From contig WAEK01000003.1 of assembly GCA_011634665.1 (NCBI GenBank), positions 3,297,501 to 3,361,500 on the forward strand: a stretch of 64,000 nucleotides of DNA. The letters run 5' to 3'. Positions 28,562-40,526 of the stretch are shown here, in pieces (position 1 is the first letter of the stretch; each line of letters opens with the position of its first letter). The stretch comes from Mortierella sp. BCC40632 (taxonomy: Eukaryota > Mortierellomycota > Mortierellomycetes > Mortierellales > Mortierellaceae). The notes under the pieces are model-generated. The model did no database searches. It was given only the letters and a program-made list of their open reading frames with translations, and had not been told where the DNA came from. A program made the translations under genes and the position numbers.

Positions 28562-29190
28562 TGGTATCTTTAGTTGCCAGATAAGAGAAAGGGCAGAGGC
28601 TGAAGAAACAGGCTGTCGTTGTATTATTTAGGCCTTTGTATCCCTGTCACCTTGTCTAGTCTGTACTAGATTGTCACCTCTAGATGATAAAGATCATGAC
28701 TCGGCGGTTGTAGTACAGTCCAAGGTGGGAGAAGTACTGCACAAATGTGCCAAGGGAGCATAAAATAAAGGTTGGTGGCAACAACAGAAGAGAGTGACAT
28801 TAGCTTGAATAGTTTGCAAGTTCAGAGAGAGGATCCCAAGCTACAGGCACATTGGAGCAAAAAAGTGGTTTTTCTCAGAGCAAAGTGAAGGCGAGAGGCA
28901 GTTAGGGCGAGTTTGCTGTTTGGTCGACAGAAGAGTGATGATAGGATTGGCGGGAAGTTAAATGACCACGTCTATTATCCTTCGAATAGCCCTCGAAGTT
29001 TTCTTTGGAGGAGTAGCGTCAGGAAACATGTCCCAGGGGTCCTAATGATTGGATACCAACGTGTTTTTTTTATTTCGCCAACTTGTTCTTTCTTCCTCGC
29101 TTCGTCCTGGTCGCTACAGCATAAAAGCCCTATGCAGGCACAGTAGACCTGGGCGTGCTCGGTAACATGACGGTCATGGAGGATGGCCTT

Positions 29191-29228
<38 letters not shown>

Positions 29229-29449
29229 AGGGAGACGCAGGTCAGTAACAGGGGGGATGTAAGCACAGGAACAGGGGACAGGGGTTGGTAGTGGGCTGGT
29301 TGGTCTAGTGGGTTGCAGTATGCAATGACGAATGAAGGTGATGAGAAGAGCAGGGTCCGAGCGAGACATCATGCCATTTTGAGATGATGGTGACGAGGGT
29401 CGAGTCACGAGTCTTCTGGCTGGGACTGGGGAACCGTGGATGCAGAGAG

Positions 29450-29492
<43 letters not shown>

Positions 29493-30014
29493 AAAGGTGC
29501 CACTATGGCGACAGAGCACAACACAGCACTTCTGATACGGGGTGTACAAGAAGAGAGGTGAGAGGAGGAGAAGGAGAAAGAGGAGGAAGAGGAGGGGTGA
29601 CACGATGGTGGTGTTCCGTCTAGTCTCACCATGTGCGTCACTGGGTCAGTGGAGAGAGAGAGAGGACTGACGGGCCAGCCCAACCTGGAGAGGCCCACTG
29701 GGCAAGCTTTTTTTTGTTTCTCCACCACTCACTCCTTCTCTTTTGACATTCGGCCCATGGCCACATTCTCGCTCCTTTTCTCTCTTTCTTTCGATCGCAT
29801 CCCGCCTCCTGTCCTTGTCCATCGCTAGTCGCCCATTCCTCTCTGGCCCCAAGTTAGGCCCTGCTGTCCTGAGCAATACCCTCTTTTTTTTTTTTTTTTT
29901 TTTTCTTTTTATTCATTTTTTCCTTCAACATTTTGAACTTGTTTTCTCTCTTCCTTCCTTCCTTCTCTCCTCCGCTTCGCCACCCAGCGTCATTCTCATT
30001 CCACTCAACCCGCC
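27863..30014. other. Non-genic DNA and CLC gene promoter
   Basis: No supportable gene was found in these 2.15 kb. The stretch has an uninterrupted poly-A of about 46 bases at 28514-28559, a second poly-A at 29192-29221, a GA block at 29453-29490, and poly-T at about 29884-29904. From about 29700 the plus strand is pyrimidine-rich up to ATG 30015, consistent with the CLC core promoter and 5' UTR. Confidence 0.5.
28514..28559. repeat. 46-base poly-A tract
   Basis: One of the longest pure homopolymers in the window. It has no target-site duplication that I can see, so a retroposed poly-A tail is possible but not supported. Confidence 0.9.
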
Positions 30015-31127
30015 ATGCCCGATCCACCTATTGTCTCTCCACCCAACCAACCAAGGCGCTCACTCTCAAACCAGCTCTCACCCGATTACCATGACTGGGT
30101 CCACTCCTCGTCGTCACCAAAGTCCTCTAGACCCTCTTCAGGCACGAACCGTTTCCTTGATGCAGTCACTGGTCTGACCAGCAAGGGCCGTGCCCGACGA
30201 GAGAATCAGCCTAGTTTCTCGGGGTCAGCTCTTGAGGTCTCGGAGAGTGAAGACAACCTGCCAGAACAGCACCACACCTTGCAAGGACCATCCCCAACTA
30301 TCGACCACGACGTTTCGCCAGACCATGCACAAAATCGCCACCAACAGCACCTGCAGATCACTAACTCAGACCACAGCCTTGATAACGAGGCATTAGAACG
30401 TGGATCCGCCGACGATCCTCATTCGGCTCAAAGGAATAGCGAATCGGCCTTGCCCACCCCACAGGTTGTCGCCAGGCTGCCTTCGTTGAGCAATAGCCGC
30501 GTCGAAGTACCAGACTCGAGCAGGCCAGTATTCAAAATGGGGACCCCTACAGTAGTCCCAACCCCAAATCGCCAACGAAGCCCAGGAGGGTCCACAAGTG
30601 CTATCTCATCGACACAACGACATTCGCCATCGCCTAGCAAGGGCAGCTCACTCGATGCTCCTTCATCAGAGACCATGGCTCTTTTAGGTCCAAGGAGTCC
30701 ACAAGGGCGTGGCAGCGAGGACGGATGGACGAATGAGGGATCAAGGCGACGAGCACCACGCTACGACGGCCTGAAATACTCGGATGAGGTCCATGAAGAC
30801 GATCTTTCAGAGGATCACGGCAGCCATGATTCCCTTCGCCGACCATCCAGGTAAAAAAAAAAAAAAAAAAAAAAAAACTCTTATTTTTTGTTCAACGCCT
30901 CAGATCGGTTGCACAAGACACCCACGCGGGAACCTGCAGAGACATAAGAGGAGAAGAGGATTTGCCGTGTTCTGACACTCTCATCACGCTACCTTGCATG
31001 CAGAGACACACGGAGTGAGGAGGAAGAGGAGGAAGAGGAGTGTGTCAGCCCCCTTCCATAAACATACACATGAACTTGGACTAACCCCATTACTCCTACT
31101 GCCTCGCCATCCTGGACTCTCGGGGGC

Positions 31128-31158
<31 letters not shown>

Positions 31159-32223
31159 CTCTGTATGTGATTGGTATCCGTCTCCAGGGCCAGATCACTT
31201 TCTCCGACGATGGAATCGCGTCGGGGAAACAACCACGATCGAGGCAGGGTCATCTTCCGCAACAACAACCAGAATGGGCGTGGCCACTCGGCTGTCTATG
31301 GCCGCAGTCGGTCCAAGACCTTTCAGAACCTGAGACGATCCAGTATCGCCAACATTAATCTCGTCAAGGAAAAATTCCTCTCGAGACGCAGCGGTTACTA
31401 CGATGATGCCAAGGAGGCGCTTTTCAAGGAGAACAACGGTCTCCGTGTCTGGTACCACAATTACACCACCATCGGTAAGTCATGGACCAATCCGAGATGT
31501 GCTATCATTCATGATCTTGGAGACGACGACTTAGACAATTTTTTATTATTATTATTATTCGAAAGACTGGATCCATGACTTTGTCAAGGAACGAGTTCGG
31601 TTGAGACATCTTCGCTCGCTGAGAGGTTTCCGAGGGATGCTCAAAAATCGTGCAGATGGCCTGAAGGGTTGGGTCATTGTGCTCCTCACAGGTAAAATAG
31701 GCCTGAGCAATGTGCATGTCCATGTCCATGTCTAGAACCCTTATGTCAGAAAGCCCTTTTGTTTAAGAGGACCTTGTCCTCCGAAGACAGAGGTAGGCCG
31801 AGAGCAGTGCTCCACTATTAGAGATGTTAATCTTTTTTTTTTGTTTGTTTTCCAACTCCCCTCTTCCCCTGTTCAATCACACCATCGCCTCCCGAATGTC
31901 ACTCTCCTGCCTGTGTTCCGATGATCTGTGCCCGCCCGTTTTTTTTTTTTTTTTAAAAAAAAAAAAATAAGGCGTCATCACTGCCTGTCTGGCGGCCTTT
32001 ATTGATGTATCTAGCTGGTGGCTAGGTGATCTCCGCATGGGTTACTGTACAACCAATCTTTGGTGGAGTCAATATTTTTGCTGTTGGGGTCTCAGTAACG
32101 GTAAGTCGAGTCTCAATCTCTTTCTCAAACAAACAAGGGAGGGAGCGTGCGTTCTAGGTCGCGAGAGATGATACCATCCAAAGCCTAGAGATCCACTGAT
32201 GACCGTTTTGGCTTGCCTGCCTG

Positions 32224-32264
<41 letters not shown>

Positions 32265-32847
32265 ATCTAGGCGAAGAATGCACTGATTGGGTTTCATGGT
32301 CCCAGGCATTCTCGGGCGATAGTGCTCGACTTGGTGTGTCAAACGATACCTTTGATTGGATAATCTACTGCTGCTTTGGCGTATGTGCTAAGGATGAAAG
32401 GAGACCTATTTGAGTACCATTTAGCAACAGGCCAGTGCACGCTTTAGTTTACTCTTCATGACTGTCTGATCATTACTGTCCTTTTTTCCCCCCTCTATTT
32501 CTTCCAATTTCCGGGTCTAGACACTGTTTGCTGGGATCTGTGTGGTGATGGTTACATCAGATGGAACTGTTTCCCAACAAAAGTCGCATGGATCCACCAA
32601 ACGACGAAATGGACTCACCCAAGGCAGCATCCCTCGATCCAATTCTAGGACTTCTATGGAAACTGTGTTGCAGGCATCACAACCAAAAAAGATTGCTTAC
32701 TTTGGTGCAGGATCTGGTATTCCAGAGGTCAAAACTATTCTTGGAGGATTCGTCATTCGAGGATTTCTAGGATTTAGGACTTTGATGATCAAGTTGGTTG
32801 GATTGGTAAGGTTTGATATACTTTTTTTTCTCAACACGCGTTTGCTC

Positions 32848-32891
<44 letters not shown>

Positions 32892-35510
32892 CTCTTTTTG
32901 AGCTCAAGGAAACGCTTGCCCTGGATCTTGTTGCTCACATGCCGGGAGGGTTATTTTTTTTTTACATCTGTGTCTATTAGCCTCTTATGGTCGCTTCAGG
33001 ACTGAATATGGGCAAACAAGGTCCACTTGTCCACATTGCTTGTTGTATCGGCAATATCCTCTGCCGTATTTTTGACAAGTATAACCGGAATGACGGTATG
33101 TGACACCATGCATGCTGCATGCATAGGGGATGGGAGTGGGGGGCGAAAAAACTCTTGTGACTGACACGCAACTCTATCCACTTGACCTCTTAGGAAAGCG
33201 CAGAGAAATTCTTTCTGCTGCTTCGGCGGCAGGAGTGGCATGTGCCTTTGGTGCCCCAATCGGAGGAGTCCTCTTCTCGTTAGAAGAAGTGTCCTATTAC
33301 TTCCCAAGCAAAACAATGTGGCGGACCTATTTCTGCGCCTTGATTTCCGCTGTTGTGCTCAAGGTAAGTAGTGACTGATGAAAGAAGCGGAAGGCTCGAA
33401 AGGATAACAAAAAAAAAAAGTTGATCTATAAGCTTACACCAATATCTTTTACATTCTCCAACCTCCAATAGATGATCAATCCATACCGAGTTGGCAAGAC
33501 TGTGCTCTTCCAGGTCACCTACGACAGAGACTGGCACCTCTTTGAGGCAATCCCTTTCTTCTTTATCAGTGTCTTTGGGGTAATTGATTAATAGATCTGC
33601 CAAACCTGGATAGATTTTCCTCCCGTGCCTTTTGTTTGACTCAAAATTACTAACAGAAAAAGAAAAAAAAAAAAACTGATTCTCACACTACCTATCGCAC
33701 TTTATGGATTAGGGTGTTTATGGTGCACTGTTTTCGCAGTTTCACATGTCCTATTCGCGACTCAGATCCAGGACCTGGATTGGTAGACATCCTGTTCAGG
33801 AGGTGCTAGCCGTTGCTTTGATCACTTGTGCTATCCAATGGCTAAACCCATGGACTCGAGTCAATCTTCTTCAGCTTTTGACCAATCTCTACAGCGAATG
33901 CACCCCGACCAACAACTTGAACGGCATGTGCGCGTAAGTTTATTGATTTATTTAATTATTTTCTCAAGGAGCAAAAGCGCTCCAAGTCATGCCACATTTT
34001 CAAATCAGGCGAATCAAGGAATCTGTAGCTAACAAGACATTTCTGTTATTAACCTTGTCATATCCAGTGCCGATATCAGTCAGGTATACCCCATCTTCTT
34101 GCTGTTGGCTGAAATCTTTTTGATGAAGGTGTTCCTGAACTTTATCACCTTTGGTGTCAAAGTCCCAGGAGGCATTTTCATTCCTACCATGGTCGCTGGC
34201 GCCGTGTTTGGACGAATGGTCGGCCTTGGCGTACAGTGGTTGATTGCGTAAGTACACCCAACTAAAGGTTACCGTCAACTCTTGTAAATCTAGAATCGAT
34301 TCAATTGCCATACTAATCAAGTTATTGTGTTTAATCTACAGAACATACCCTGAACATCACCTTTTCCAGGTCTGTGAAGGTGATAGTATGGATTGTGTTA
34401 TTCCAGGCTTGTATGCCATGATCGGCGCAGCGGCTTGTCTTGCAGGAGTCACTCGAATGACGGTCTCTCTGGTGGTCATCATGTTTGAGTTGACTGGCGC
34501 CATGACCTACTCTTTGCCAATCATGATGGCGGTGATGATGGGCAAGTTTGTTGGAGATGCCTTCTCGCCCGATGCATTCTTCAACAAGTTGATTGATTTG
34601 AACGGACACCCGTACTTGGACAGCAAGAAGGACTACAATACATTCGGCACTGCAGCTGATATCTGCGAAAGATCTCTTGATGTCATTGAAGTCAATGACC
34701 TGAATACGGTCGACATGTTGCGACGAAAAGTGGAGGACCTGGCCGCTTCTGGATACTCGGATGGAGGGCTACCGATTGTGGATAATGGTGTCTTGGTCGG
34801 ATATATTGCATCGAATGAACTTGGTCATGCATTGGACCTGGCAGAGGCAAAACACCCAGATTGTATCTGTATCTTTAGAAACAGAGCATCGTCCAACGTC
34901 CCAGCAACAGAAATCGTGGCTTCCTTTAGCAACGGACTAGATCCGAACGTGGAGCCTGGCACGCCCACACAAGGGGTTCTTGGGTATGTCTTTGTAGACT
35001 CGCCACAGATGGATCGTGATACGCCACAGTATGGTCAGAGGCGCCGATCTTTCCGAAAGCCGAGTCGAGACGATGACTCGTCTACAGAGGAGGAATATTA
35101 TGACAACGACATGCAAAGGCCAGATAGTGCTAGTCGTTATGCCGGTGGGTATTATGTCCCTTATAAGAGCCAACACCAATCAAGGCCTATCCATCGAACG
35201 GACAGTAAGAGCATCAACAGTGATGGCCGACCTGCTGTGGATGAGGAGAGCTCATTGCTTCATTCGGACCGATCAGGACATCGGTATGGCCTTCATGGTA
35301 GTGGTCGGGTCAATAGTACGGGCACCGCTGCTTTATTGCAGGATCCAGCCCATACTATGGACTTTACACCTTTTACTGATCAGGTAGGCATACTCGCTTT
35401 TTTTTCTCATTTTTAATTTCCTCCGTAAGCGTGCTTTCTCTCTTTTCTCTCTCTCTCCTTTGTATGCTATTCATTTCAATCATTCTAATGCATTGTTTGT
35501 GTTTTGGGAT

Positions 35511-35549
<39 letters not shown>

Positions 35550-35745
35550 AATCTAGGCTCCACTCTCTGTCAGTCTATTCTCCTCCATGGATTTGGTGAT
35601 GGAACTCTTTATCAAACTTGGAATCAAGTATGTCTGTGTGGTCAAGGCAGGCGAGCACTATGGCATGATTCACAAGAAACGGCTCTTGACCTTTTTGAAA
35701 GAGAACGATAAAAAGGACAAGGGATACCGAAGCAGCTGCTTCTAA
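30015..35745 (+). CDS. CLC-family chloride transporter with CBS domains (ClC-3/4/5, Gef1 type)
   Basis: Endomembrane anion transporter. Thirteen exons join in frame to 1265 residues: 30015-30850, 31188-31474, 31566-31691, 31972-32100, 32271-32380, 32521-32805, 32981-33095, 33194-33363, 33472-33579, 33713-33933, 34068-34247, 34342-35383, 35557-35745. A cytosolic Ser/Pro/Arg-rich N-terminus of about 380 residues precedes the membrane domain. Signatures are [69 protein letters not shown] and [23 protein letters not shown]1 follows ([19 protein letters not shown] ... [15 protein letters not shown]), then a long disordered insertion, and CBS2 is split by the last intron ([20 protein letters not shown]). 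The usual GKEGP gating glutamate is Gln604 (CAA, 33017-33019), while the proton glutamate in SLEEVSYY (Glu661) is present. It may thus conduct anions with altered proton coupling. Confidence 0.96.
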
Positions 35746-36383
35746 CCAACATAAGAAGAAAAAGAGAGAGAGAGTTTGTGTGACCCCTTTTTTTTTTTTG
35801 TTGTTGTTGTTGTTGACTGGGGGAAAAAGGGGGGGGACGAGGAGAAGAGAGCTGTCGATACCCTCAGTAAGCATGTAAATATACACTTTTTGCCTCCAAG
35901 TTAGACAAAGACGAGTAAGGGGAAAGAAAGAGAGAGGATAGGCGAGTAGTGATTTTTGAGGTTCAAAGAAACAGGTAGAGGCAAGGAGCCAAACGATTAG
36001 ACAACATCTCCTTCCCCTTTTCCCTGTACTCATGGTTAATAAAAGGTCAAGAAATGAGGACCGATTACTTTTATACAATGGTGGGGTTGGTAAAATGTGC
36101 TATTTGTGCTCTTTGTGCTGTTGAAATGCCAAATGGGATGAAGGCTCTACAACCGAGTTGAGGAAAGATGAGAGGTGTGGATGTTGGGTGTCGGGTGTGA
36201 ATAGATCGGGAAAAACGGTTTTCATCATGTCGACTCTTTGGATTTGCCCAGTAAAAGTGTCCTGCTTTGACTCAACCCCTTATTCTATCCAGCCTTCCTT
36301 CCCTCCTTCCTCATTTTCCTTCAACCGCTGTCGGATAGTTGTTTGGAGCAAAGAAAAACAAGTGAAAAAAAAAGTGGAAAAAT

Positions 36384-36427
<44 letters not shown>

Positions 36428-36441
36428 AAGTGACCCCTAGT
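35746..36441. other. Convergent intergenic region, CLC and FCF1 3' ends
   Basis: The 696 bases contain A- and GA-rich DNA after the CLC stop, a short poly-T and GTT run near 35787-35815, AATAAA at about 36037 that could terminate the CLC transcript, and a (GA)n run at 36389-36423 immediately downstream of the FCF1 stop. No gene is seen. Confidence 0.55.
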
Positions 36442-37048
36442 CTAGTTGGGAGCGCCATATGCCTCAGGCAACCGCTCGATGGTGTACTTGCGTTGACTGA
36501 GATACATGATAGGAATACCAGGGACCTTTCTTACCCGGCGCTTCAGATCCCGATCACAAGTGGCGACGATATAACATTTATGTTGCATGACTCGCTCAAC
36601 CAAACAGTCATCAGCATAGGTACCCTTGTGCGTACAGGGCAATCGTTCGAAACGAGGATCCCGAGCGACTCGAAGAGCTACTTTGTATTTAGGACCCAAC
36701 TTTTCCAATTCTGCCATGACACAATCTGTGATACAGGGGATAGATTTGGCGTAGAGACAGTCCATCATGCCCTTGACGAGCTCGATCTTGTTTTGGATCG
36801 AAAAGTTGATAAAGTTGGTATCGACAAGAATCCTGTATGGTGGTCCCAATGCCGAGTTGTAGTTGAAGAACATGGATGATGCCACCTGTGGACTAGTGAT
36901 GGTTTAAGGGGGAGAAACAATCGTAGATACTATGTGAGTTTTTTTTTTTTTTTTTTCGACATGTCGTGTTTTCTCTCTGTCTCTTCTTTTATGCTGACAG
37001 ATGTTATAGATGTTGGTCCCTGATAGCTCAAGCTCACAAGTCAAGAAA

Positions 37049-37091
<43 letters not shown>

Positions 37092-37443
37092 GACTTACAT
37101 ATGTCGGACAGCCTTTGTTTGCTTTTCCTCCTCTTTCTTGTTGATCTTATCCTGGTTTGGCTTGAGACGAGCGTCCTTGGGGTTGAGCATACGCTTCACA
37201 AGCGCAAACTTTTTGGTCTGCTTGGTCTTGCCCTATTGAGCGGTGTCGGCCAAGAGGTTGGGATTGAGAGAAGGCAGGAGAGAAGAGAGAGAGAGAGAAG
37301 GGGAAGGCGAGGTTAATTGTCTGACAATGGATAGAGATGAAAGAGTGAAAGAAAGAGACGGTCTATCCATGAGCGAGTTGAGAGGAGTGTGTGTGTGTTC
37401 TTTCTCTTTCTTCTTCTTCTTCTTCTTCTTTTTTCAGTACCAT
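36442..37443 (-). CDS. FCF1: FCF1/UTP24-type PIN endonuclease, rRNA processing
   Basis: Small-subunit processome nuclease that cleaves pre-rRNA at the A1/A2 sites in the nucleolus. It has 195 residues, the family's normal length (yeast 189). Exons are 37443-37441 (only the ATG codon), 37232-37099 and 36892-36442. The protein starts [17 protein letters not shown], a basic region as in human and yeast FCF1. The PIN domain has [45 protein letters not shown] and [18 protein letters not shown], holding the four acidic metal ligands. It ends with [11 protein letters not shown]. The first intron begins directly after the start codon (donor GTACTG). The last intron uses CTAG at 36893, restoring the conserved [10 protein letters not shown]. 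It is divergent to the proton-channel gene, so both may share a promoter. Confidence 0.95.
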
Positions 37444-37512
37444 GTTGATGACTAGAGTGGAGAGTGATGGCGATGGATGGTTTGACTAATCGAATGCGAC
37501 TTCTCTTCTAAG

Positions 37513-37544
<32 letters not shown>

Positions 37545-37912
37545 CCCTGATGTGGCTTGTATTGTTGCTTCGTCTCAACACACTCCTCCACCACAGCAAA
37601 GCACCACAGCAAACAGGAAATTTAGTTAGAAAAACTCTCTCCCCTTGGCCCATGCACATTGCGGTACTCTTTTTTTTTTTTTTTTTTTCAATGTCCCACG
37701 AATGAATGTCCATCCCACAGACTGCCCTTTCCTCTCCTCTCTCTCTCTCTCTCTCTCTCAGAACATGTGGCCCTAGACAGCCGTCCTCTCTATGATGCCT
37801 GAGGCTATCATAGAGTCGGTATCAAAAAGGAGGTCCCGTAGACTCTGGCGGACGTGGGGGATAGTCCAACTCCTCTTTCTCCTGGGCTCTCTTTCTCTCT
37901 CTCTCATGGGCT

Positions 37913-38010
<98 letters not shown>

Positions 38011-38201
38011 GCCACATGAAAAGTGAACGTGGACGGGGAAGGGAAAGGGGAGGGGGGAATAGTGAGATTCCGCGGGTCGTGTCTTCTTCCCGCCTTTCTT
38101 AATCTATCCATTCCATTTGTCCATCCATCTCTTTCTCTCCTTCTTTCTCTCCCTTTCTTTCTCTTTCTCTTTCTCTCTCTCCCAGGCTCATCTCTCCTAA
38201 C
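37444..38201. promoter_or_regulatory. Bidirectional promoter between FCF1 and Hv1 with long (CT)n
   Basis: The two genes diverge across 758 bases, so this DNA must hold both promoters. It contains poly-A at 37512-37541, poly-T at 37669-37688, a short CT run at 37738-37759 and a near-perfect (CT)n of about 93 bases at 37916-38009. CT-rich DNA continues to 38180. No TATA or CCAAT arrangement is convincing. Open frames are repeat translations. Confidence 0.6.
37916..38009. repeat. (CT)n microsatellite, about 47 units
   Basis: The longest dinucleotide run in the window. It ends about 190 bases before the proton-channel ATG, probably in the transcribed leader or core promoter. Confidence 0.95.
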
Positions 38202-38819
38202 ATGTCCTCCTACGGCGCAATCCCTACCTCGGACGAAGAGGGCCAGAACGCGCCTATTGTCGAAGAGTCCTCCTCTTCCTCAGACCTTCAACATCAGATT
38301 GGCGAGATCCTCGAATCCGACAAGGCCCACATCTTTATCGTCGGTCTCACCATCGTCGACATTCTCCTTGTCATCTGTCAGATCGGTGCCTCTCTTCTCG
38401 GTTACGACAACTCCAAGGAAGCACAGGCTGTGCTCGAGTTCTTTGCTCATGCTTCTCTCGCCATTGTCTCTTTCTTTGTGTTTGAAATCTTGCTCAAGGT
38501 CTATGCGTTTGGATTGGGATACTTTTGGGTCAACCAACCGTTCGGTTTGCTTCATCTTTTGGATGCTCTCATTATCTTGATCTCCTTCTTCCTCGAGGTC
38601 TTCCTCAAGGGTGAGGAACAAGAGTTGTCGGGTCTGTTGATCATCTTCCGACTTTGGAGAGTTGTCAAGTTGGCGGGTTCTGTCGCCATTGAGACAGCAG
38701 AGCATAACCAGAGTGCGATCAAACATTACAGGAACCGTATTCAGGAACTCGAAAGAGAAGTCGATGACCTCAAGGAGGAGAATGAGCGTCTTCGCGCTGG
38801 AACCGAGAACCAAGTATAA
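38202..38819 (+). CDS. Voltage-gated proton channel, Hv1/HVCN1 family
   Basis: Single-exon gene for a 205-residue four-helix voltage-sensor protein that extrudes H+ across a membrane. S1 (about 43-66) holds FIVGLTIVDILLVICQ with the selectivity aspartate Asp53. S2 (83-104) has Glu95 and Lys99. S3 (115-134) has LLDALIILISFF with Asp121. S4 has LLIIFRLWRVVKLAGSV, giving Arg150, Arg153 and Lys156 with the Hv1-specific Trp152. The human third charge is Arg, so Lys156 is a conservative change. The cytosolic tail (about 168-200) is a heptad-patterned coiled coil (IQELEREVDDLKEENERLR) that should make dimers. The acidic Ser-rich N-terminus is short. No pore domain exists, excluding K+/Na+/Ca2+ channels. 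AATAAA lies at about 38965-38970. Confidence 0.93.
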   Translation: MSSYGAIPTSDEEGQNAPIVEESSSSSDLQHQIGEILESDKAHIFIVGLTIVDILLVICQIGASLLGYDNSKEAQAVLEFFAHASLAIVSFFVFEILLKVYAFGLGYFWVNQPFGLLHLLDALIILISFFLEVFLKGEEQELSGLLIIFRLWRVVKLAGSVAIETAEHNQSAIKHYRNRIQELEREVDDLKEENERLRAGTENQV

Positions 38820-38873
38820 AGTCTCTTTTAGATTTCCTCCGCTGTCATATGATTTCTTTTCTTCTTCTCCCAG

Positions 38874-38916
<43 letters not shown>

Positions 38917-39361
38917 ATCTCTTTTTCTTTCTTTCTTTAAAAAGAAGAAGCATTGTCATTATGCAATAAACATTGATCACTCATGTAAGCAATTGGCATG
39001 TTGTTGTTATTGTTATTGCTGGATACTTGTGTTATCTGCTGTATTTCTACAACTCGATCGCGTCATTTACTAGAAATATTCTAAACATCATGAAAGTATG
39101 GTCGCGTTCAACTCGGCACCCAAAAAAGAAAGAAAAAAGAGGAAGGAAGAGGCAGATGAGAGTAAAGGGCTAAAGAGAGCTGGACAATGCAAGCAAACGC
39201 TGAAAAGAGAATGCCATGAGCGTGAGCAAAGAGGATCGAAGGAAAGGATTGAGTGTGGCGATCGTTCATGTCGCAAAAGAAAGAAAGAAAGAAAGAAAGA
39301 AAGAAAAAGGAAAAAAGAAAAAGGAAAAAGAAAAAGTAGAAAAAATGACTCGAACCACTTT
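38820..39361. other. Convergent 3' region with (CT)n and AAAG repeats
   Basis: The 542 bases lie between the 3' ends of the proton channel and the phosphate carrier. There is a (CT)n run at 38878-38913, AATAAA at about 38965, and a (GAAA)n/purine-rich stretch at 39275-39345 next to the carrier stop. No gene is seen; the 39098-40246 plus frame is antisense to the carrier. Confidence 0.6.
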
Positions 39362-40484
39362 TTAAGCCTTGTGAATCTCAACACTGTTGGTGGCACCAAG
39401 AGCCTTCTTGATGTCGTTGTAGATCGCAAACTGGAAGGCGGTCAAGGTACCGACCATGACAATACGAGGACCAATACCCAAGAAGAGACCACGGACACCG
39501 AGCTCCTTGGCCAGACCAGCGAGACGACCCATGACAGGACCAGTGCCCTTGGTCTTGTTGATCTTGGAGAGAAGAGTATCAGCAGGCTGGGAGACAATGG
39601 CTGCAGCAATACCGGCAATCAAACCAGAGGTCAAGTTCAAGCCAGTCAAAGAAGCAGAAGAGAGACTCTCCTTGGGGCCGACCTTATGGATAAGAGTCTC
39701 ATAAGCACGCTCGTACACGACGAACTTGGCCATGGTGTATGGGATCTGCTTGAAGAGGATGGGACCGAATCCAGAGTAGAAACCACGAATGACACCTTCC
39801 TCCTTGAGGATGCGAGAGAATCCAGAGACGAGTCCCGTAGCAAAGGTAGGTTGGGAGACAAGACGGATACGGGTGGCCTCAAGGGGGCAGAGAGCCACGT
39901 CAGCAAAGAACTCAGCAATACCGGACGAGACGAGGTAGATTGCCGTGCGGTTGTTGACAGCGGTCTCCTGACCAAGGGTATCGATGAAGGTCTTTTTCCA
40001 GAACTCGTAACCTCCAAACTTGAAGGCGCCCTGGAGGAAGTATCCAGCAAATGTTGGGCCAACACCAGTCAAGAGGGCGCCGGCGCCCTCATTCCTAACG
40101 ACCTGACGGAAAGCATCGCCCATGCCCTAGAGTTGCCCATGAAGAGGAGGAAAGGTAGAGAGAAGAATAAGTCGCGTTGTAATGCAGCGAGTACAGGGAG
40201 ACCCCTGATTGTTGGGAGTGCCTTCAAGCACGATGGGATGGTCTAACGAAGGGTGACCATTTATGGAATGGCGAGATAAGGATCGGGAGCAGTGCGAGTC
40301 GAGGAAGGGAAGGGAAGGGAAGGGGGCGTGTGTTGTGCAAAAAGAATAAGAAGAAAAAAAAAAAAAAAAAAAAAAAAACACAGACACGCTGCACGGGCCG
40401 AGATCGAACGAGATCGACTCGTCTTCGGAATCGGCCGGTGATCCAGATGAGAAAGGTCAGAAGAGTAAGAGGTGGTGGCTCTGA

Positions 40485-40526
<42 letters not shown>

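Noticed and set aside
32886..32980. Extra small CLC exon ([14 protein letters not shown] reading)
   Set aside because: The flanking exons join directly in phase to give the conserved [13 protein letters not shown]; no exon is needed.
37792..38111. Ser-Leu and Arg-Glu repeat proteins on both strands
   Set aside because: Direct translations of the (CT)n/(GA)n microsatellite.
39098..40246. Long plus-strand open frame of 382 codons
   Set aside because: It is antisense to the mitochondrial phosphate carrier exon 3 and its composition is the shadow of that gene; no family motif.
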